Assembly (NCBI RefSeq): GCF_019737615.1
Contig: NZ_JAHKKS010000004.1
Coordinates: forward strand, 186,001-250,000
DNA from: Sphingobium xanthum
Lineage (GTDB): Bacteria > Pseudomonadota > Alphaproteobacteria > Sphingomonadales > Sphingomonadaceae
Length of the DNA stretch: 64,000 bases
Direction of reading: 5' to 3'
This document shows positions 47,861 through 57,134 of the stretch, piece by piece. The notes under the pieces were generated by a model. That model searched no databases. It had not been told where the DNA came from and saw only the letters and a list, made by a program, of their open reading frames with translations. Made by a program: the position numbers and the translations under genes. Position 1 is the stretch's first letter; every line of letters starts with the position of its first letter.

Positions 47861-49075
47861 ATGGCGCTTGTTGCTCTGCTGAGCGCGCGCGATGGTGCGC
47901 GTGATCGCGCAGCGCCCGACCGGGCTGCGGCGCTGATCGACTTTGGCGGGCAGCCGCTGGTCGAATATCAGGCGCGTCTTGCGGTCAATGCCGGTGCGGA
48001 GCGCATCCTCATCCATGTCGAGGCCGCAGCGCCCGATCTCGCGCAGCTCGTCGATCGTCTGGCGGCCGGCTATCAGCGCGACGTGGCACTCGTGCAGGAC
48101 ATGACCTCGCTGTCGCGCAGCCTCATGCCGGAAGATCGTATCCTGCTTCTGGCGGAAAATCTCATCCTCCCATCCGAGGCTCTGGCCTCGCTGCTGGTTG
48201 CCGGGCCAGCGGGGCTGCTGGCGCTGCCGTCGGTCCCGGCCACCTCGGCATTCGAACGCATCGACAGCGAAGCGAACTGGGCAGGCGCGCTATGCCTGCC
48301 GGGAACCAGCGTGCTGGCGACGCTCGACATGCTCGGCGACTGGGACCTGGGCCTTACCCTGCTGCGCCGTGCCGTCCAGGAGAGCGTGCGCCGCGTCGCG
48401 CTCTCCCCCGAACTGGTCATGGACGGGCGACTGGCGCTGATCCGAGACCAGGCGAGTTCCGACATTGCCTTGCAGGCGCTCAGCGACAACAGCCAGGCGA
48501 CACTCGCAGAGCGCAGAGCAGGCCTCGCCAGCCTGTTCGCGCCGGTTTCTCGCTCGATCGTGCGGGAAATCGTGCGGCGCCAGATCGAACCGAAGAGTCT
48601 CGCTTTGACGGCCTTGCTGGTCGCCGCCGGTGCGGTGGCGCTGGCCATCAGCGCCTGGATGATCCCGGCGCTGATCCTCGTGCTTCTTGCGCTGGGCGCG
48701 GCCGATCTGGCGCATCAGGCCGCGATCGTGACGCTCCGCGCGCCTGGCTCGCCCTGGCGAAACAGGCTGGTTCAGGCGGCCGGGATCCTTATCCTCGCGA
48801 TCCTCGGTTTCCATCTGTCGGCAGGGCAATTGCTGGCGCTAAGCGGCGCCTGGCTGCCACTCTTTTTCATTGGCGTGCTTGCGTTGGCGGAGGATCTGGA
48901 CCCACCTGCTGGTTTGTGGGCCCGATGGGTGCGACTCACTGTGCCGAGCGCTGTCATACTCATCCTGCTCGGCCTGCTCCTCGGCATGGTCGGGCCGGCC
49001 TTTGCCCTGCTCGGAGCGCTCGTCGCGATCGTGTCTGCCGTGCGTATTCTGCCGATCCGTCAGCTCAGGGTTTAG
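47861..49075 (+). CDS. Membrane protein resembling a degenerate nucleotidyltransferase/CDP-alcohol phosphotransferase fusion
   Basis: 404 residues. The first 110 residues (ALIDFGGQPLVEYQARLAVN, AGAERILIHVEAAAPDLAQL) look like a nucleotidyltransferase Rossmann fold, but the usual GxGxR..PK signature is poor. After a middle region, PVSRSIVREIVRRQIEPKSL begins a multi-helix membrane part resembling CDP-alcohol phosphotransferases such as bifunctional inositol-phosphate lipid synthases. The catalytic DGxxAR...GxxxD motif of that family is not present. So either this is a pseudoenzyme or the resemblance is superficial. No family assigned. Confidence 0.6.
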   Translation: MALVALLSARDGARDRAAPDRAAALIDFGGQPLVEYQARLAVNAGAERILIHVEAAAPDLAQLVDRLAAGYQRDVALVQDMTSLSRSLMPEDRILLLAENLILPSEALASLLVAGPAGLLALPSVPATSAFERIDSEANWAGALCLPGTSVLATLDMLGDWDLGLTLLRRAVQESVRRVALSPELVMDGRLALIRDQASSDIALQALSDNSQATLAERRAGLASLFAPVSRSIVREIVRRQIEPKSLALTALLVAAGAVALAISAWMIPALILVLLALGAADLAHQAAIVTLRAPGSPWRNRLVQAAGILILAILGFHLSAGQLLALSGAWLPLFFIGVLALAEDLDPPAGLWARWVRLTVPSAVILILLGLLLGMVGPAFALLGALVAIVSAVRILPIRQLRV

Positions 49076-49108
49076 GGCCTATTAAGCCCGTTCCGCTATG
49101 GACGAGGC

Positions 49109-50182
49109 ATGAGTGTGGGCAACGACCAAGGCCAGGAGCGCCCCTTTGGCGCGGGCGGGCGCGCGAGCGCGCGCCTGACGGCTCGGCTGTTCGAGGATGT
49201 CCGCCATGGTGCCGATCTCGTCCAGTTGGCCGATGCCGCGCCGCGCCGCTGGACCGATGCGCTCCTGGCCGAGACCCGTTTCCATCTCTCCGGCATGATG
49301 AATGCGATCGAGCTCGCCCTCGGTCTGCATATCAGTGATCCGCGCGTCGAGACCCTGATCGGAGATCTCGGCAACGGCTATTGCCGCCACGCGATCGAGC
49401 AGGAACTGAGCCTGCTTTCCCCCGAATTGCTTGGCCATTTGCGTCGCCGTGCTGCCGTTGCGCTGTTGCTTCGGCAAGAGGCCAATGCCGGCACGCCCGC
49501 CAGCCTTGCCGCGATGACCGGCAAAGCCGGCAATGAACGCTATCTCGATGCGCTGGCCGCGCTAGGGATTGCCGAGCGCCGCTGGTGCGCGCCGATGTTC
49601 CTCGATGCGCCGATGCGCCCGGACTTGCCCGCCGAGCATTTCCACGATCTCGCCTGGACTGTCGCGGCTTTGCTCATTCGCGGCTGCGAGCGCGCGTCCG
49701 GCGGCGGCCCTGCGCTCGTCAAGGCCATTGCGCAGGCTACTGAGCGACTGATCGGCCGTCATGACGAAGGGCAGGGCGCCTTCGCACTCGCCCAGCGTTG
49801 CGCGCGCAGCCTGCCGAACGATACTCGCTTCGCGCTGGCGTCCGCAGCCCTTGCGGATGCCCGCCTTCTGCTTTTCGCTGCCCTGGCGGAGAGCGAGACT
49901 GGCCTCCCCATCGATGAGGTGCTCGATGCGTTGATCGGGGAAAGCGACGAGGCGCGTCATGCGATCTTCCGTCTGCTGCGCGTTGATGACGCCGTGGCAT
50001 TTCGCGCTGCCGAACTGCTCGCGCCGCTGACCGGCATGGCGGCCGGCGGCGACGCAGCGCTCGTCGCCTTCGTCGAGGCCTATCGCCGCGTCGAGCATGC
50101 CCATGCCGAGCTTTGGCTTGCCCGAGCCTCCAGTCCGCGCGCCCTGACCGACAAGCTCGCGCTCATGGAGCGCCCGCGATGA
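49109..50182 (+). CDS. DUF2336-like protein
   Basis: 357 residues, all-helical and soluble, with repeated short helical units (HLRRRAAVALLLRQEANAGT, AALLIRGCERASGGGPALVK, RHAIFRLLRVDDAVAFRAAE) of the HEAT-like kind seen in alphaproteobacterial DUF2336 proteins. No catalytic residues recognised. The stop overlaps the kinase-like gene (ATGA), so the two are translated together and may interact. Family assignment is by pattern and context. Confidence 0.6.
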   Translation: MSVGNDQGQERPFGAGGRASARLTARLFEDVRHGADLVQLADAAPRRWTDALLAETRFHLSGMMNAIELALGLHISDPRVETLIGDLGNGYCRHAIEQELSLLSPELLGHLRRRAAVALLLRQEANAGTPASLAAMTGKAGNERYLDALAALGIAERRWCAPMFLDAPMRPDLPAEHFHDLAWTVAALLIRGCERASGGGPALVKAIAQATERLIGRHDEGQGAFALAQRCARSLPNDTRFALASAALADARLLLFAALAESETGLPIDEVLDALIGESDEARHAIFRLLRVDDAVAFRAAELLAPLTGMAAGGDAALVAFVEAYRRVEHAHAELWLARASSPRALTDKLALMERPR

Positions 50183-51582
50183 ACGCCGTTCTTGCCGCCA
50201 CGCCGGTCCAGGCGCGGCTCGATGCGGAGGGCCGTATCCTGCACGCCGATGAGGCGCTGCTCACCCTTCAGGCCAATGCCGGCGGCGATCCGCGCGGGCC
50301 TCTTGCCATTCCGGCGCTGGCCGCGCTCGTCCGGCTCGTTCAGCGCCTGCGCATTCCGATTTCGCGCTCCGTTGAAGTAGCACAGGGCGAGGCGGACATC
50401 AGCATGTGGGTCCAGCTCCGTCCAGACGGCGAGGGCTATGCGCTCGCCATCGCTGACTGGCAGACCCGCACGCCGCGCGATCTGCCGAGCGACGTGACGG
50501 CGCTCCGTCCGCAAGCCAATGCTGACTCGGAAGCGGGCTGGGCCTGGCAGGTCGATGCGCATCTGCGCTTTCGGCAGGCCGGTCCCGCCGTCGATGCGCT
50601 TGGCCATGAGTCGCCTCGCGCCGGCGATCCGCTGACCGCATATTTCCTGCTCGACGCGGCGAATGGTGACGGAGCGCCCATGCCGCTTGTCGAGGCGCTT
50701 GCGCTGCGTGCTCCGTTCCGCGATCAATCCGCGCGCCTGCGCGCTGATCCGGCGATCGTCTATCATCTTTCCGGCGAGCCCCTGTTCGACACGAGCGGCG
50801 GCCTCATGGGCTATCGCGGGAACGCCGTGCGCATGGACGCGACATCCGCAGCCAGCGCCGCCCCGGAACCCGAGACAGCGCAGGCCGGAGTCATCAACAT
50901 GTTCGGCCCTGACCTTGGCCGTCGACTCGATCAGGCTCTGCGTCAGCCGCTGGGCCGTATCATCGCCAATGCCAGCACGATCAGCGGCCAGCTCGAAGGG
51001 CCGCTGCGTCAGGACTATGCCAACTATGCTGCCGACATCGCGCTCGCCGGCCGCCATCTGCTCGAACTGGTCGATGATCTCGCGGATCTTCAGGCCATCG
51101 AGCGCCCCGGTTTCACGACGGCGAAGGAAGAGGTTGATCTGGCCGACATGGCGCGTCGCGCCGCCGGCCTGCTGAACGTCAAGGCCAATGCTGCGCGCGT
51201 GCGAATCCAGACGCCGCCGCTCGGCGAGACGGCGCCGGCCCGCGCGGAATATCGCCGTGTCCTCCAGATCCTCGTCAATCTCATCGGAAATGCGGTGCGT
51301 CACTCGCCCGAGGGCAGCACCATCTGGGTTCGGGTCGATGAGGAAGATGGCCGTGCCATTGCCGTAGTCGCCGATCAGGGTGGCGGCATTGCGCCCGAGG
51401 ACCATGAGCGCATCTTCGAGCGGTTCGAGCGCCTCGGCCTCAGCGGCGGCGAGGGGAGCGGCCTTGGCCTCTATATATCGCGCAGGCTCGCGCGCGCGAT
51501 GGACGGCGACATCGTCGTCGATAGCGCCCTGGGGCAAGGGGCCCGTTTCATGCTGAACCTGCCCGCCTGGCGAGGCGGCTGA
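50179..51582 (+). CDS. Histidine kinase-like protein without the H-box histidine
   Basis: 467 residues, no membrane segment. A PAS-like region (about 120-220) is followed by a HisKA-type dimerisation helix pair (244-310) and a HATPase domain (355-463). The ATPase boxes are intact: N box QILVNLIGNAVRHSPEGS (N367, N371), G1 DQGGGIAPEDHERIFERFER (D399), G2 GSGLGLYISRRLA. In the H-box, where kinases have SHELRxPL, this reads DQALRQPL, so the phospho-His is Gln252. It should bind ATP but cannot autophosphorylate at the usual site, like the pseudo-kinase logic of DivL. Coupled to the DUF2336-like gene. Confidence 0.85.
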   Translation: MNAVLAATPVQARLDAEGRILHADEALLTLQANAGGDPRGPLAIPALAALVRLVQRLRIPISRSVEVAQGEADISMWVQLRPDGEGYALAIADWQTRTPRDLPSDVTALRPQANADSEAGWAWQVDAHLRFRQAGPAVDALGHESPRAGDPLTAYFLLDAANGDGAPMPLVEALALRAPFRDQSARLRADPAIVYHLSGEPLFDTSGGLMGYRGNAVRMDATSAASAAPEPETAQAGVINMFGPDLGRRLDQALRQPLGRIIANASTISGQLEGPLRQDYANYAADIALAGRHLLELVDDLADLQAIERPGFTTAKEEVDLADMARRAAGLLNVKANAARVRIQTPPLGETAPARAEYRRVLQILVNLIGNAVRHSPEGSTIWVRVDEEDGRAIAVVADQGGGIAPEDHERIFERFERLGLSGGEGSGLGLYISRRLARAMDGDIVVDSALGQGARFMLNLPAWRGG

Positions 51583-51617
51583 AACACAAGCTCCGCAATC
51601 CAGCTGGAACGGATTGG

Positions 51618-52214
51618 CTATGCCGCCGGCTTCCAGCCCGGCAATTCATAGCCGATCGCCGCTTCCACCGCGCAGGTCCGCGCGACGGCCGGGCGCGCCA
51701 TCATCCGGTCGTGATGGGCGACAAGCGCCGGGAAGTGATCGGCATCCAGTCCGAACGCATTGCGAAGACGCCAGAACAGGCGGAACAGATGGATGTCCGC
51801 AATCGTCATACGGCCGCCGACGGCCCAGTCATTTGCGCCGAGCCGTTGCTCGGCCTGCCCAAGCACGGCTTGCACCTCCTCAGTGCCGGCTCGCCGCGCG
51901 GGATGGATTGTCGCCGCGATGAACGACATCCACGAGATGACCTGCGCCTGTTGCGCGATCCCGTCCGGCAGCAGTCCCGCTTCGGGAAAGCGCAAAGCCA
52001 GATAGTAGAGAATGGCCGCTACTTCGGTCAGGGGCTCGCCGTCGACGATCAGGGTCGGCACCTTCCCTTCGGGGTTGATCGCGAGATATTCCGGCGCCCG
52101 CTGCTCCTCCCTGGCGAAGGAGAGTGGCCGGATGTCGAATGGCGCACCGATCTCGTGCAGCGCAATATGCGGCGCCATCGAGCTGGAGCCGGGCGCCAGA
52201 TAGAGTGTGAGCAT
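51618..52214 (-). CDS. Glutathione S-transferase family protein
   Basis: 198 residues. N-terminal thioredoxin fold MLTLYLAPGSSSMAPHIALH with serine-type residues at the GSH site, YLAINPEGKVPTLIVDGEPL (cis-Pro), TEVAAILYYLA, then a helical C-domain with TIADIHLFRLFWRL (the conserved N-capping box near Asp). Typical beta/Nu-like bacterial GST length. Convergent with the kinase-like gene; substrate unknown. Confidence 0.9.
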   Translation of the reverse strand: MLTLYLAPGSSSMAPHIALHEIGAPFDIRPLSFAREEQRAPEYLAINPEGKVPTLIVDGEPLTEVAAILYYLALRFPEAGLLPDGIAQQAQVISWMSFIAATIHPARRAGTEEVQAVLGQAEQRLGANDWAVGGRMTIADIHLFRLFWRLRNAFGLDADHFPALVAHHDRMMARPAVARTCAVEAAIGYELPGWKPAA

Positions 52215-52310
52215 GATCGCTGAGCTCCAGTGGTCGCCTAAAAGTGGCGTCCGCGCGACACCGTTTGTTTACGCCGTGCGTAGTAGCAGGGAAGGCCGGA
52301 GTTGCGAACG

Positions 52311-52712
52311 ATGTTGACGGAACTCAGCACATTGCACGACGAGATAGAGCGCTTGATCGCAGAGCTTGAAGCGCTGACTGGCGAGGAAGTGCCGCGCCTC
52401 GACGTGGTGGCGAACGCTCGCCTTAAACTCACGCGCGTCAGTCGCCGGCGCACGACGCTCCTCGAGACGGCCATTTATCCTCGCCTGCTGGAAAGCGCAT
52501 CGGCCGCTGATCTGAGCAAGGTCGAGGCGTTGCGCAGCAGCGGCAAACAGTCGCTCATCGCTTCGGGCGCGCATATCGGTCGATGGACGCTGAGCGAGAT
52601 CGGAGCACATTGGCGCGACTATTGTGCCGCGTCCCACGCACTTCGGGTATCCATGCGCGAGCGCATCGAGCAGGAGCGTACCATCATTTATCCGTTGCTC
52701 ATTGGGCGCTAG
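52311..52712 (+). CDS. Hemerythrin-like (HHE) helical protein
   Basis: 133 residues from ATG 52311 (MLTELSTLHDEIERLIAELE); a TTG at 52302 is a possible start three codons earlier. Four helices with a histidine/glutamate pattern (STLHDEIERL, LLETAIYPRLLES, IGAHWRDYCAASHALRVSM, RIEQERTIIYPLL) resemble hemerythrin-like HHE proteins, though I cannot align all iron ligands. It may bind iron or oxygen, or may be a degenerate relative. Divergent from the GST gene with about 95 bases between. Confidence 0.5.
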   Translation: MLTELSTLHDEIERLIAELEALTGEEVPRLDVVANARLKLTRVSRRRTTLLETAIYPRLLESASAADLSKVEALRSSGKQSLIASGAHIGRWTLSEIGAHWRDYCAASHALRVSMRERIEQERTIIYPLLIGR

Positions 52713-52760
52713 GATCTCGCCGCCTGAGCGGCGACTTTCATCGGCTTTGAGCGGGCGGCG

Positions 52761-54944
52761 TCAGGCGGCCTTCACGATCTTGCTTCCGTAATAGGTCGCT
52801 CCGCTCGCGGCCATGTCGCGAAGCTGTTGCGGCGGCGCGAACCGGTCCCCATGCTCGGCGGCCAGGCGATCGAGCGTTTCTACCACCGTCTTCGGCCCGA
52901 TCGTGTCGATCGCCGAAAATGGCCCGCCGGTATAGGGCGCAAAACCCCAGCCGAAGATCGCGCCGAGATCGCCATCTTCCGGCGTCACCAGCACACCCTC
53001 AGCGAAGCAGCGCGCACATTCCACCAGCTGGCGATAGAGCAGCCGCTCACGCACAGCCTCAGGCGTGGGCTGGGCAAGCGCAAGCGGATAGTCCTGACCG
53101 AGACCGGGCCAGAGCGCCTTTTTCCCATCGGCGGGATAATCGTAATAGCCCTTGCCGTTCTTGCGCCCGAGCCGGCCGATCTCGACCATATGCGCCGCCA
53201 CATCGTCGGCCAGGCTGGCGACATAGGCATCGCCGAGCGCCTTCCTGGTCGCCAGCGTCACCTTGTGGCCGAGCTCGATCGAGACTTCATCCGAGACCGC
53301 AAGCGGCCCGACCGGCATGCCGAGCTGCTTGCCCATATTCTCGATAAGCGCGGGGCCAACGCCCTCGGCCAGCATCTGCGTGCCTTCCATCACATAGGTG
53401 CCGAAGCAGCGCGACGTGTAGAAACCGCGCGAGTCATTAACGACGATCGGCGTTTTGCGGATCTGCGCGACGAAATCGAGCGCCTTGGCGATGGCAGCCT
53501 CGCCAGTCTGCTTGCCAAGAATGATCTCGACCAGCGGCATCCGCTCGACCGGCGAGAAGAAATGCACGCCGATGAAATTCTCCGGCTTCGACCAGGCGGC
53601 GGCGAGCCCCGTGATCGGGAGCGTCGAGGTGTTGGAGCCGAAGATCACATCCGGGCCGAGCACGGCCTCGACCTTATTCGTCATCTCCGCCTTGATCGCC
53701 GCGTCCTCGAACACGGCCTCGATCACGAAGTCGCAGCCCTTGAGCGCCTCGACATCGGTGACGGGTGTGATCCGACCTAGCGTCTGCGCCATCTTCTCGG
53801 GCGTCATGCCGCGGCCGATGCGTTTCTTCATCTGCTCCTCGGCATGCGCCTTGCCCTTGTCAGCAGCAGCTTGATCGCGATCGAGCAGGACCACCTCGAT
53901 CCCGGCCTGCGCCGCGACATTGGCGATGCCGGCGCCCATCATGCCCGCACCCAGCATGGCGAGCTTCTTCGTCGGCGCCTTCTCGACACCAGCGGGACGC
54001 CGCGCGCCACGCTCGGCCGCCTGCTTGGAGACGAAGAGCGTGCGGACCATGTTCATCGCCTGCGGATCGGACACGACTTTGGCGAAATATTTGCTCTCGA
54101 CGCGGATCGCCTTGTCCATCGGGAGCTGGATGCCCTCATAGACGGCGCTAAGCAGCGCGTGCGGCGCGTGGATGTTCCGCTGGGTCTGCTTGGTCGTCAT
54201 GACCGTCGCGGCCATCATCGTCTGGATGAAGCCGGGATTGAACTGGCCCGATCCGCCCGGCACCTTGAAGCCCTTGACGTCCCACGGCTGCGTCTTCGCG
54301 TCAGGATTGGCCTTCACCCAGGCCTTGGCGACCTCGATCGCCTTGCCCGGCTCGGCCAGCTCATCGACCACCTTCATGCCGAGCGCTTCGGCAGGCCGCC
54401 AGTTCTTACCCTGCAACATGTACATGAGCGCGCCCTGGATGCCGACGAGGCGCGGCAGGCGCTGCGAACCGCCGCCGCCGGGGAAGAGGCCGACGAGGAT
54501 CTCCGGAAGCCCGATGGTCACGCGCGGATCGCTCGTCAGCACGCGGTGATGGCAGGCCAGGGCGAGCTCCAGTCCGCCGCCCATGCACGTGCCCTCGATG
54601 GCAACGGTGACCGGCTTGCCGCAGGTCTCCATCTTCCGGAACAGGTCGTTGAGCACGAAGACCTTGTCGAACAGCGCGCTCATATCGGTGCTGCCGCCAC
54701 CCGCCGTTGCATCGCGCAGCATGGCGTTCAGATATTTGAGGTCCATGCCGGCCATGAAGCCGCTGGCCTTGCCGGACGCGAAGACCGCGCCCTTGATCGC
54801 CTCGTCGCTCGCGAGCGTCGCGATCGCCTCGGCGAAGTCGGTCAGGAATTCCGGCGTGATGACGTTCATCGACTGGTTCGGCACGTCGATGGTGAAGAGC
54901 GCGATGCCGTCGGCGTCGATCTGGGTCGTGATGGTCGTGGCCAT
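52761..54944 (-). CDS. fadJ: Fatty acid oxidation multifunctional protein (enoyl-CoA hydratase/3-hydroxyacyl-CoA dehydrogenase)
   Basis: 727 residues from ATG 54944 (MATTITTQIDADGIALFTID), with GAGAGGAG upstream. N-terminal crotonase domain: GKASGFMAGMDLKYLNAML, GTCMGGGLELALACHHRVLT and TIGLPEILVGLFPGGGGSQR hold the two catalytic glutamates. The dehydrogenase domain begins AMLGAGMMGAGIANVAAQAG (NAD site), with ASNTSTLPI-type FGSNTSTLPITGLAAAW and HFFSPVERMPLVEII. Second and third steps of beta-oxidation; pairs with the thiolase gene 14 bases upstream. FadJ versus FadB cannot be settled by eye. Confidence 0.93.
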   Translation of the reverse strand: MATTITTQIDADGIALFTIDVPNQSMNVITPEFLTDFAEAIATLASDEAIKGAVFASGKASGFMAGMDLKYLNAMLRDATAGGGSTDMSALFDKVFVLNDLFRKMETCGKPVTVAIEGTCMGGGLELALACHHRVLTSDPRVTIGLPEILVGLFPGGGGSQRLPRLVGIQGALMYMLQGKNWRPAEALGMKVVDELAEPGKAIEVAKAWVKANPDAKTQPWDVKGFKVPGGSGQFNPGFIQTMMAATVMTTKQTQRNIHAPHALLSAVYEGIQLPMDKAIRVESKYFAKVVSDPQAMNMVRTLFVSKQAAERGARRPAGVEKAPTKKLAMLGAGMMGAGIANVAAQAGIEVVLLDRDQAAADKGKAHAEEQMKKRIGRGMTPEKMAQTLGRITPVTDVEALKGCDFVIEAVFEDAAIKAEMTNKVEAVLGPDVIFGSNTSTLPITGLAAAWSKPENFIGVHFFSPVERMPLVEIILGKQTGEAAIAKALDFVAQIRKTPIVVNDSRGFYTSRCFGTYVMEGTQMLAEGVGPALIENMGKQLGMPVGPLAVSDEVSIELGHKVTLATRKALGDAYVASLADDVAAHMVEIGRLGRKNGKGYYDYPADGKKALWPGLGQDYPLALAQPTPEAVRERLLYRQLVECARCFAEGVLVTPEDGDLGAIFGWGFAPYTGGPFSAIDTIGPKTVVETLDRLAAEHGDRFAPPQQLRDMAASGATYYGSKIVKAA

Positions 54945-54958
54945 GATCTCGGCTCCTC

Positions 54959-56167
54959 TCAAACGCGCTCGATGATGATGCCGGTGCCCATGCCGGCGCC
55001 GACGCACAGATTGATGAGCGCCGTGCCCTTGCCGGAGCGCTCCAGCTCGTCGAGCGCGGTGCCGAGCACCATCGCGCCGGTCGCGCCGAGCGGATGCCCC
55101 ATGGCGATCGCGCCGCCATTCACGTTGATCTGGCTGTGGTCGAGGTTCATCGCCTGCATGTAGCGCAGCACCACGGACGCGAACGCCTCGTTGAGTTCCC
55201 AGAGGTCGATGTCGCCTTTGCTCATGCCGGCCTTCTTGAGCAGCTTGTCGGCAATGCTCTCCGGGCCGGTCAGCATGATCATCGGCTCCGAGCCGACCGA
55301 CGCCATCGCCTTCATCCGGGCGCGGGGCTTCAGGCCATATTTCTCGCCCATCGCCTTGTTGCCGACCAGCACGGCCGCGGCGCCATCGACGATGCCGGAG
55401 CTGTTGCCGGCATGATGGACGTGATTGACCTTCTCCAAATCGGGATAGCGCAGCAGCGCGATCGTATCGAAGCCTGGCATCTCCTCGCCCATCGCCGTGA
55501 AGCTGGCCTTGAGGCTGGCGAGGCTCTGCATCGTCGTCTCGGGTCGCATATGCTCGTCATGATCGAGCAAGGTCTGCCCGATCACGTCCTTCACCGGCAC
55601 GATCGACTTCCTGAAGCGGCCTTCCGACCAGGCATGGGCCGCGCGCTTCTGGCTTTCGACGGCATAAGCGTCGACATCGTCGCGCGAGAAACCGAATTTG
55701 GTCGCGATCACGTCGGCGCCGATGCCCTGCGGCGCGAAATAGGTCGAGTAAGCGACATTGGGATCAGATGCCCAGGCGCCGCCGTCCGCGCCCATCGGCA
55801 CGCGGCTCATGCTCTCGACGCCGCCGCCGATCGCCAGTTCTGCCTCGCCGCTGATCACCTTGGCCAGCGCCATGTTGCTGGCTTCGAGGCCCGATGCGCA
55901 AAAGCGGTTGATCTGGACGCCCGGCACCGTTTCGGCGAAGCCGGCGGTGAGCACGGCGAGACGCGCAATGTCCGTGCCCTGTTCGCCAACCGGCGCGACG
56001 CAGCCAAGGATGACGTCATCGACATCGGCCGTGTCGATGGCGTTGCGCTCGCGCACGGCCTGCAGCACCTGCACCGCGAGCTGCACGGGCGTCACTTCAT
56101 GGAGCGAGCCATCCGGCTTTCCTCGCCCGCGCGGCGTGCGGACCGCATCGTAGATGAAGGCTTCCAT
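54959..56167 (-). CDS. Acetyl-CoA C-acyltransferase (thiolase)
   Basis: 402 residues, ATG 56167 after CAGGAGAGC. Thiolase catalytic residues: nucleophile C90 in [38 protein letters not shown] (His), and [20 protein letters not shown] (second Cys). Final step of beta-oxidation, forming a two-gene operon with the multifunctional protein downstream. A family-typical [15 protein letters not shown] start supports the chosen ATG. Confidence 0.95.
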   Translation of the reverse strand: MEAFIYDAVRTPRGRGKPDGSLHEVTPVQLAVQVLQAVRERNAIDTADVDDVILGCVAPVGEQGTDIARLAVLTAGFAETVPGVQINRFCASGLEASNMALAKVISGEAELAIGGGVESMSRVPMGADGGAWASDPNVAYSTYFAPQGIGADVIATKFGFSRDDVDAYAVESQKRAAHAWSEGRFRKSIVPVKDVIGQTLLDHDEHMRPETTMQSLASLKASFTAMGEEMPGFDTIALLRYPDLEKVNHVHHAGNSSGIVDGAAAVLVGNKAMGEKYGLKPRARMKAMASVGSEPMIMLTGPESIADKLLKKAGMSKGDIDLWELNEAFASVVLRYMQAMNLDHSQINVNGGAIAMGHPLGATGAMVLGTALDELERSGKGTALINLCVGAGMGTGIIIERV

Positions 56168-56330
56168 GGCTTGCTCTCCTGTGGACCGATGCGGGCGGAA
56201 AACCGTCCCGACTACTTCTGCAACAATATCGGCAATCGGGCGGGTTTCTGCAAGAAAAAGCTGGAATTTCCGCGCGGAACGCCAGCCGCCATAGCGCGGG
56301 AGCGGCTGTCGCGAATGTCTGATTTCGGCC

Positions 56331-56347
56331 TTACCCTAACGTAAACG
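56331..56347. promoter_or_regulatory. Possible MerR-type operator upstream of the thiolase gene
   Basis: In the 370-base gap between the thiolase gene and folE, TTACCCTAACGTAAACG partly matches the ACGTAAAC-type half-sites used by LiuR-like MerR regulators of fatty/branched-chain acid catabolism. Only one half is good. Nothing else is recognised in the gap (56168-56537); a 60-codon frame at 56352-56534 looks random. Confidence 0.25.
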
Positions 56348-56537
56348 GAAAGTGAAACCAGTTGCTCTGGAAGAGGATTTAATGCGCCTTTTCAATCCCG
56401 AAACAGGGCTTCACGGGCTATGCCTTTCGCGACTCGGGCGCGCCGGAGTTGAATCGCAGTGCCCAACGGCCTATCTCGCCGCAACGCACCGTTCGGCATG
56501 CTCTTCCCGCGTGTCTCCTTTCGTGCAGGAGTGAAGC

Positions 56538-57134
56538 ATGTCCAATCAGTCCGAAGCCAATTACAAGGTCGAGGTGCCGGAGGACGTCCAGGAAGCGATC
56601 CGGACGATCATTCGCTGGTCAGGCGATGATCCAACCCGCGAGGGTCTCGTCGAGACGCCCAAGCGCGTCGCGCGCGCCTGGAAGGAATATTGCGAGGGCT
56701 ATGACGAGGACCCGGCCTTCCATCTCTCGCGCATCTTCCACGAGGTCGGCGGCTACGACGAGATCGTGCTGCTGAAGGACATTCCGTTTCAGTCGCATTG
56801 CGAGCATCATATGGCGCCGATCATCGGCAAGGCGCATATCGCCTATCTGCCCGGGGACTATGTGGTCGGCATCTCCAAGCTGGCCCGCGTGTTGGAAGCC
56901 TTCGCCCGCCGCTTGCAAGTGCAGGAGCGGCTCACCGCGCAGGTCGCCGACTGCATCTGGGAGAATCTGAAGCCCCTCGGCGTTGCCGTTGTCGTCAAGG
57001 CGACCCATGGCTGCATGACCGGTCGCGGCGTGCGCACCCATGGCACGGACATGCTGACCAGCCGCATGATGGGCGTGTTCAAGCGCGACGAGAAGAGCCG
57101 CGAGGAAGTGCTGCGCCTCATGGGCGTGCAATGA
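56538..57134 (+). CDS. folE: GTP cyclohydrolase I
   Basis: 198 residues, ATG 56538 after AGGAGTGAAGC. First step of folate/pterin synthesis from GTP. Zinc and active-site motifs: FQSHCEHHMAPIIGKAHIAY (Cys and two His) and THGCMTGRGVRTHGTDMLTS. VAGISKL-type YVVGISKLARVLEAFARRLQ is also present. Overlaps the FolM-like gene as ATGA, so a pterin substrate for that reductase is likely. Confidence 0.97.
   Translation: MSNQSEANYKVEVPEDVQEAIRTIIRWSGDDPTREGLVETPKRVARAWKEYCEGYDEDPAFHLSRIFHEVGGYDEIVLLKDIPFQSHCEHHMAPIIGKAHIAYLPGDYVVGISKLARVLEAFARRLQVQERLTAQVADCIWENLKPLGVAVVVKATHGCMTGRGVRTHGTDMLTSRMMGVFKRDEKSREEVLRLMGVQ

Noticed and set aside
56352..56534. 60-codon frame upstream of folE
   Set aside because: No Shine-Dalgarno, no family resemblance, mixed composition; more likely leader DNA.
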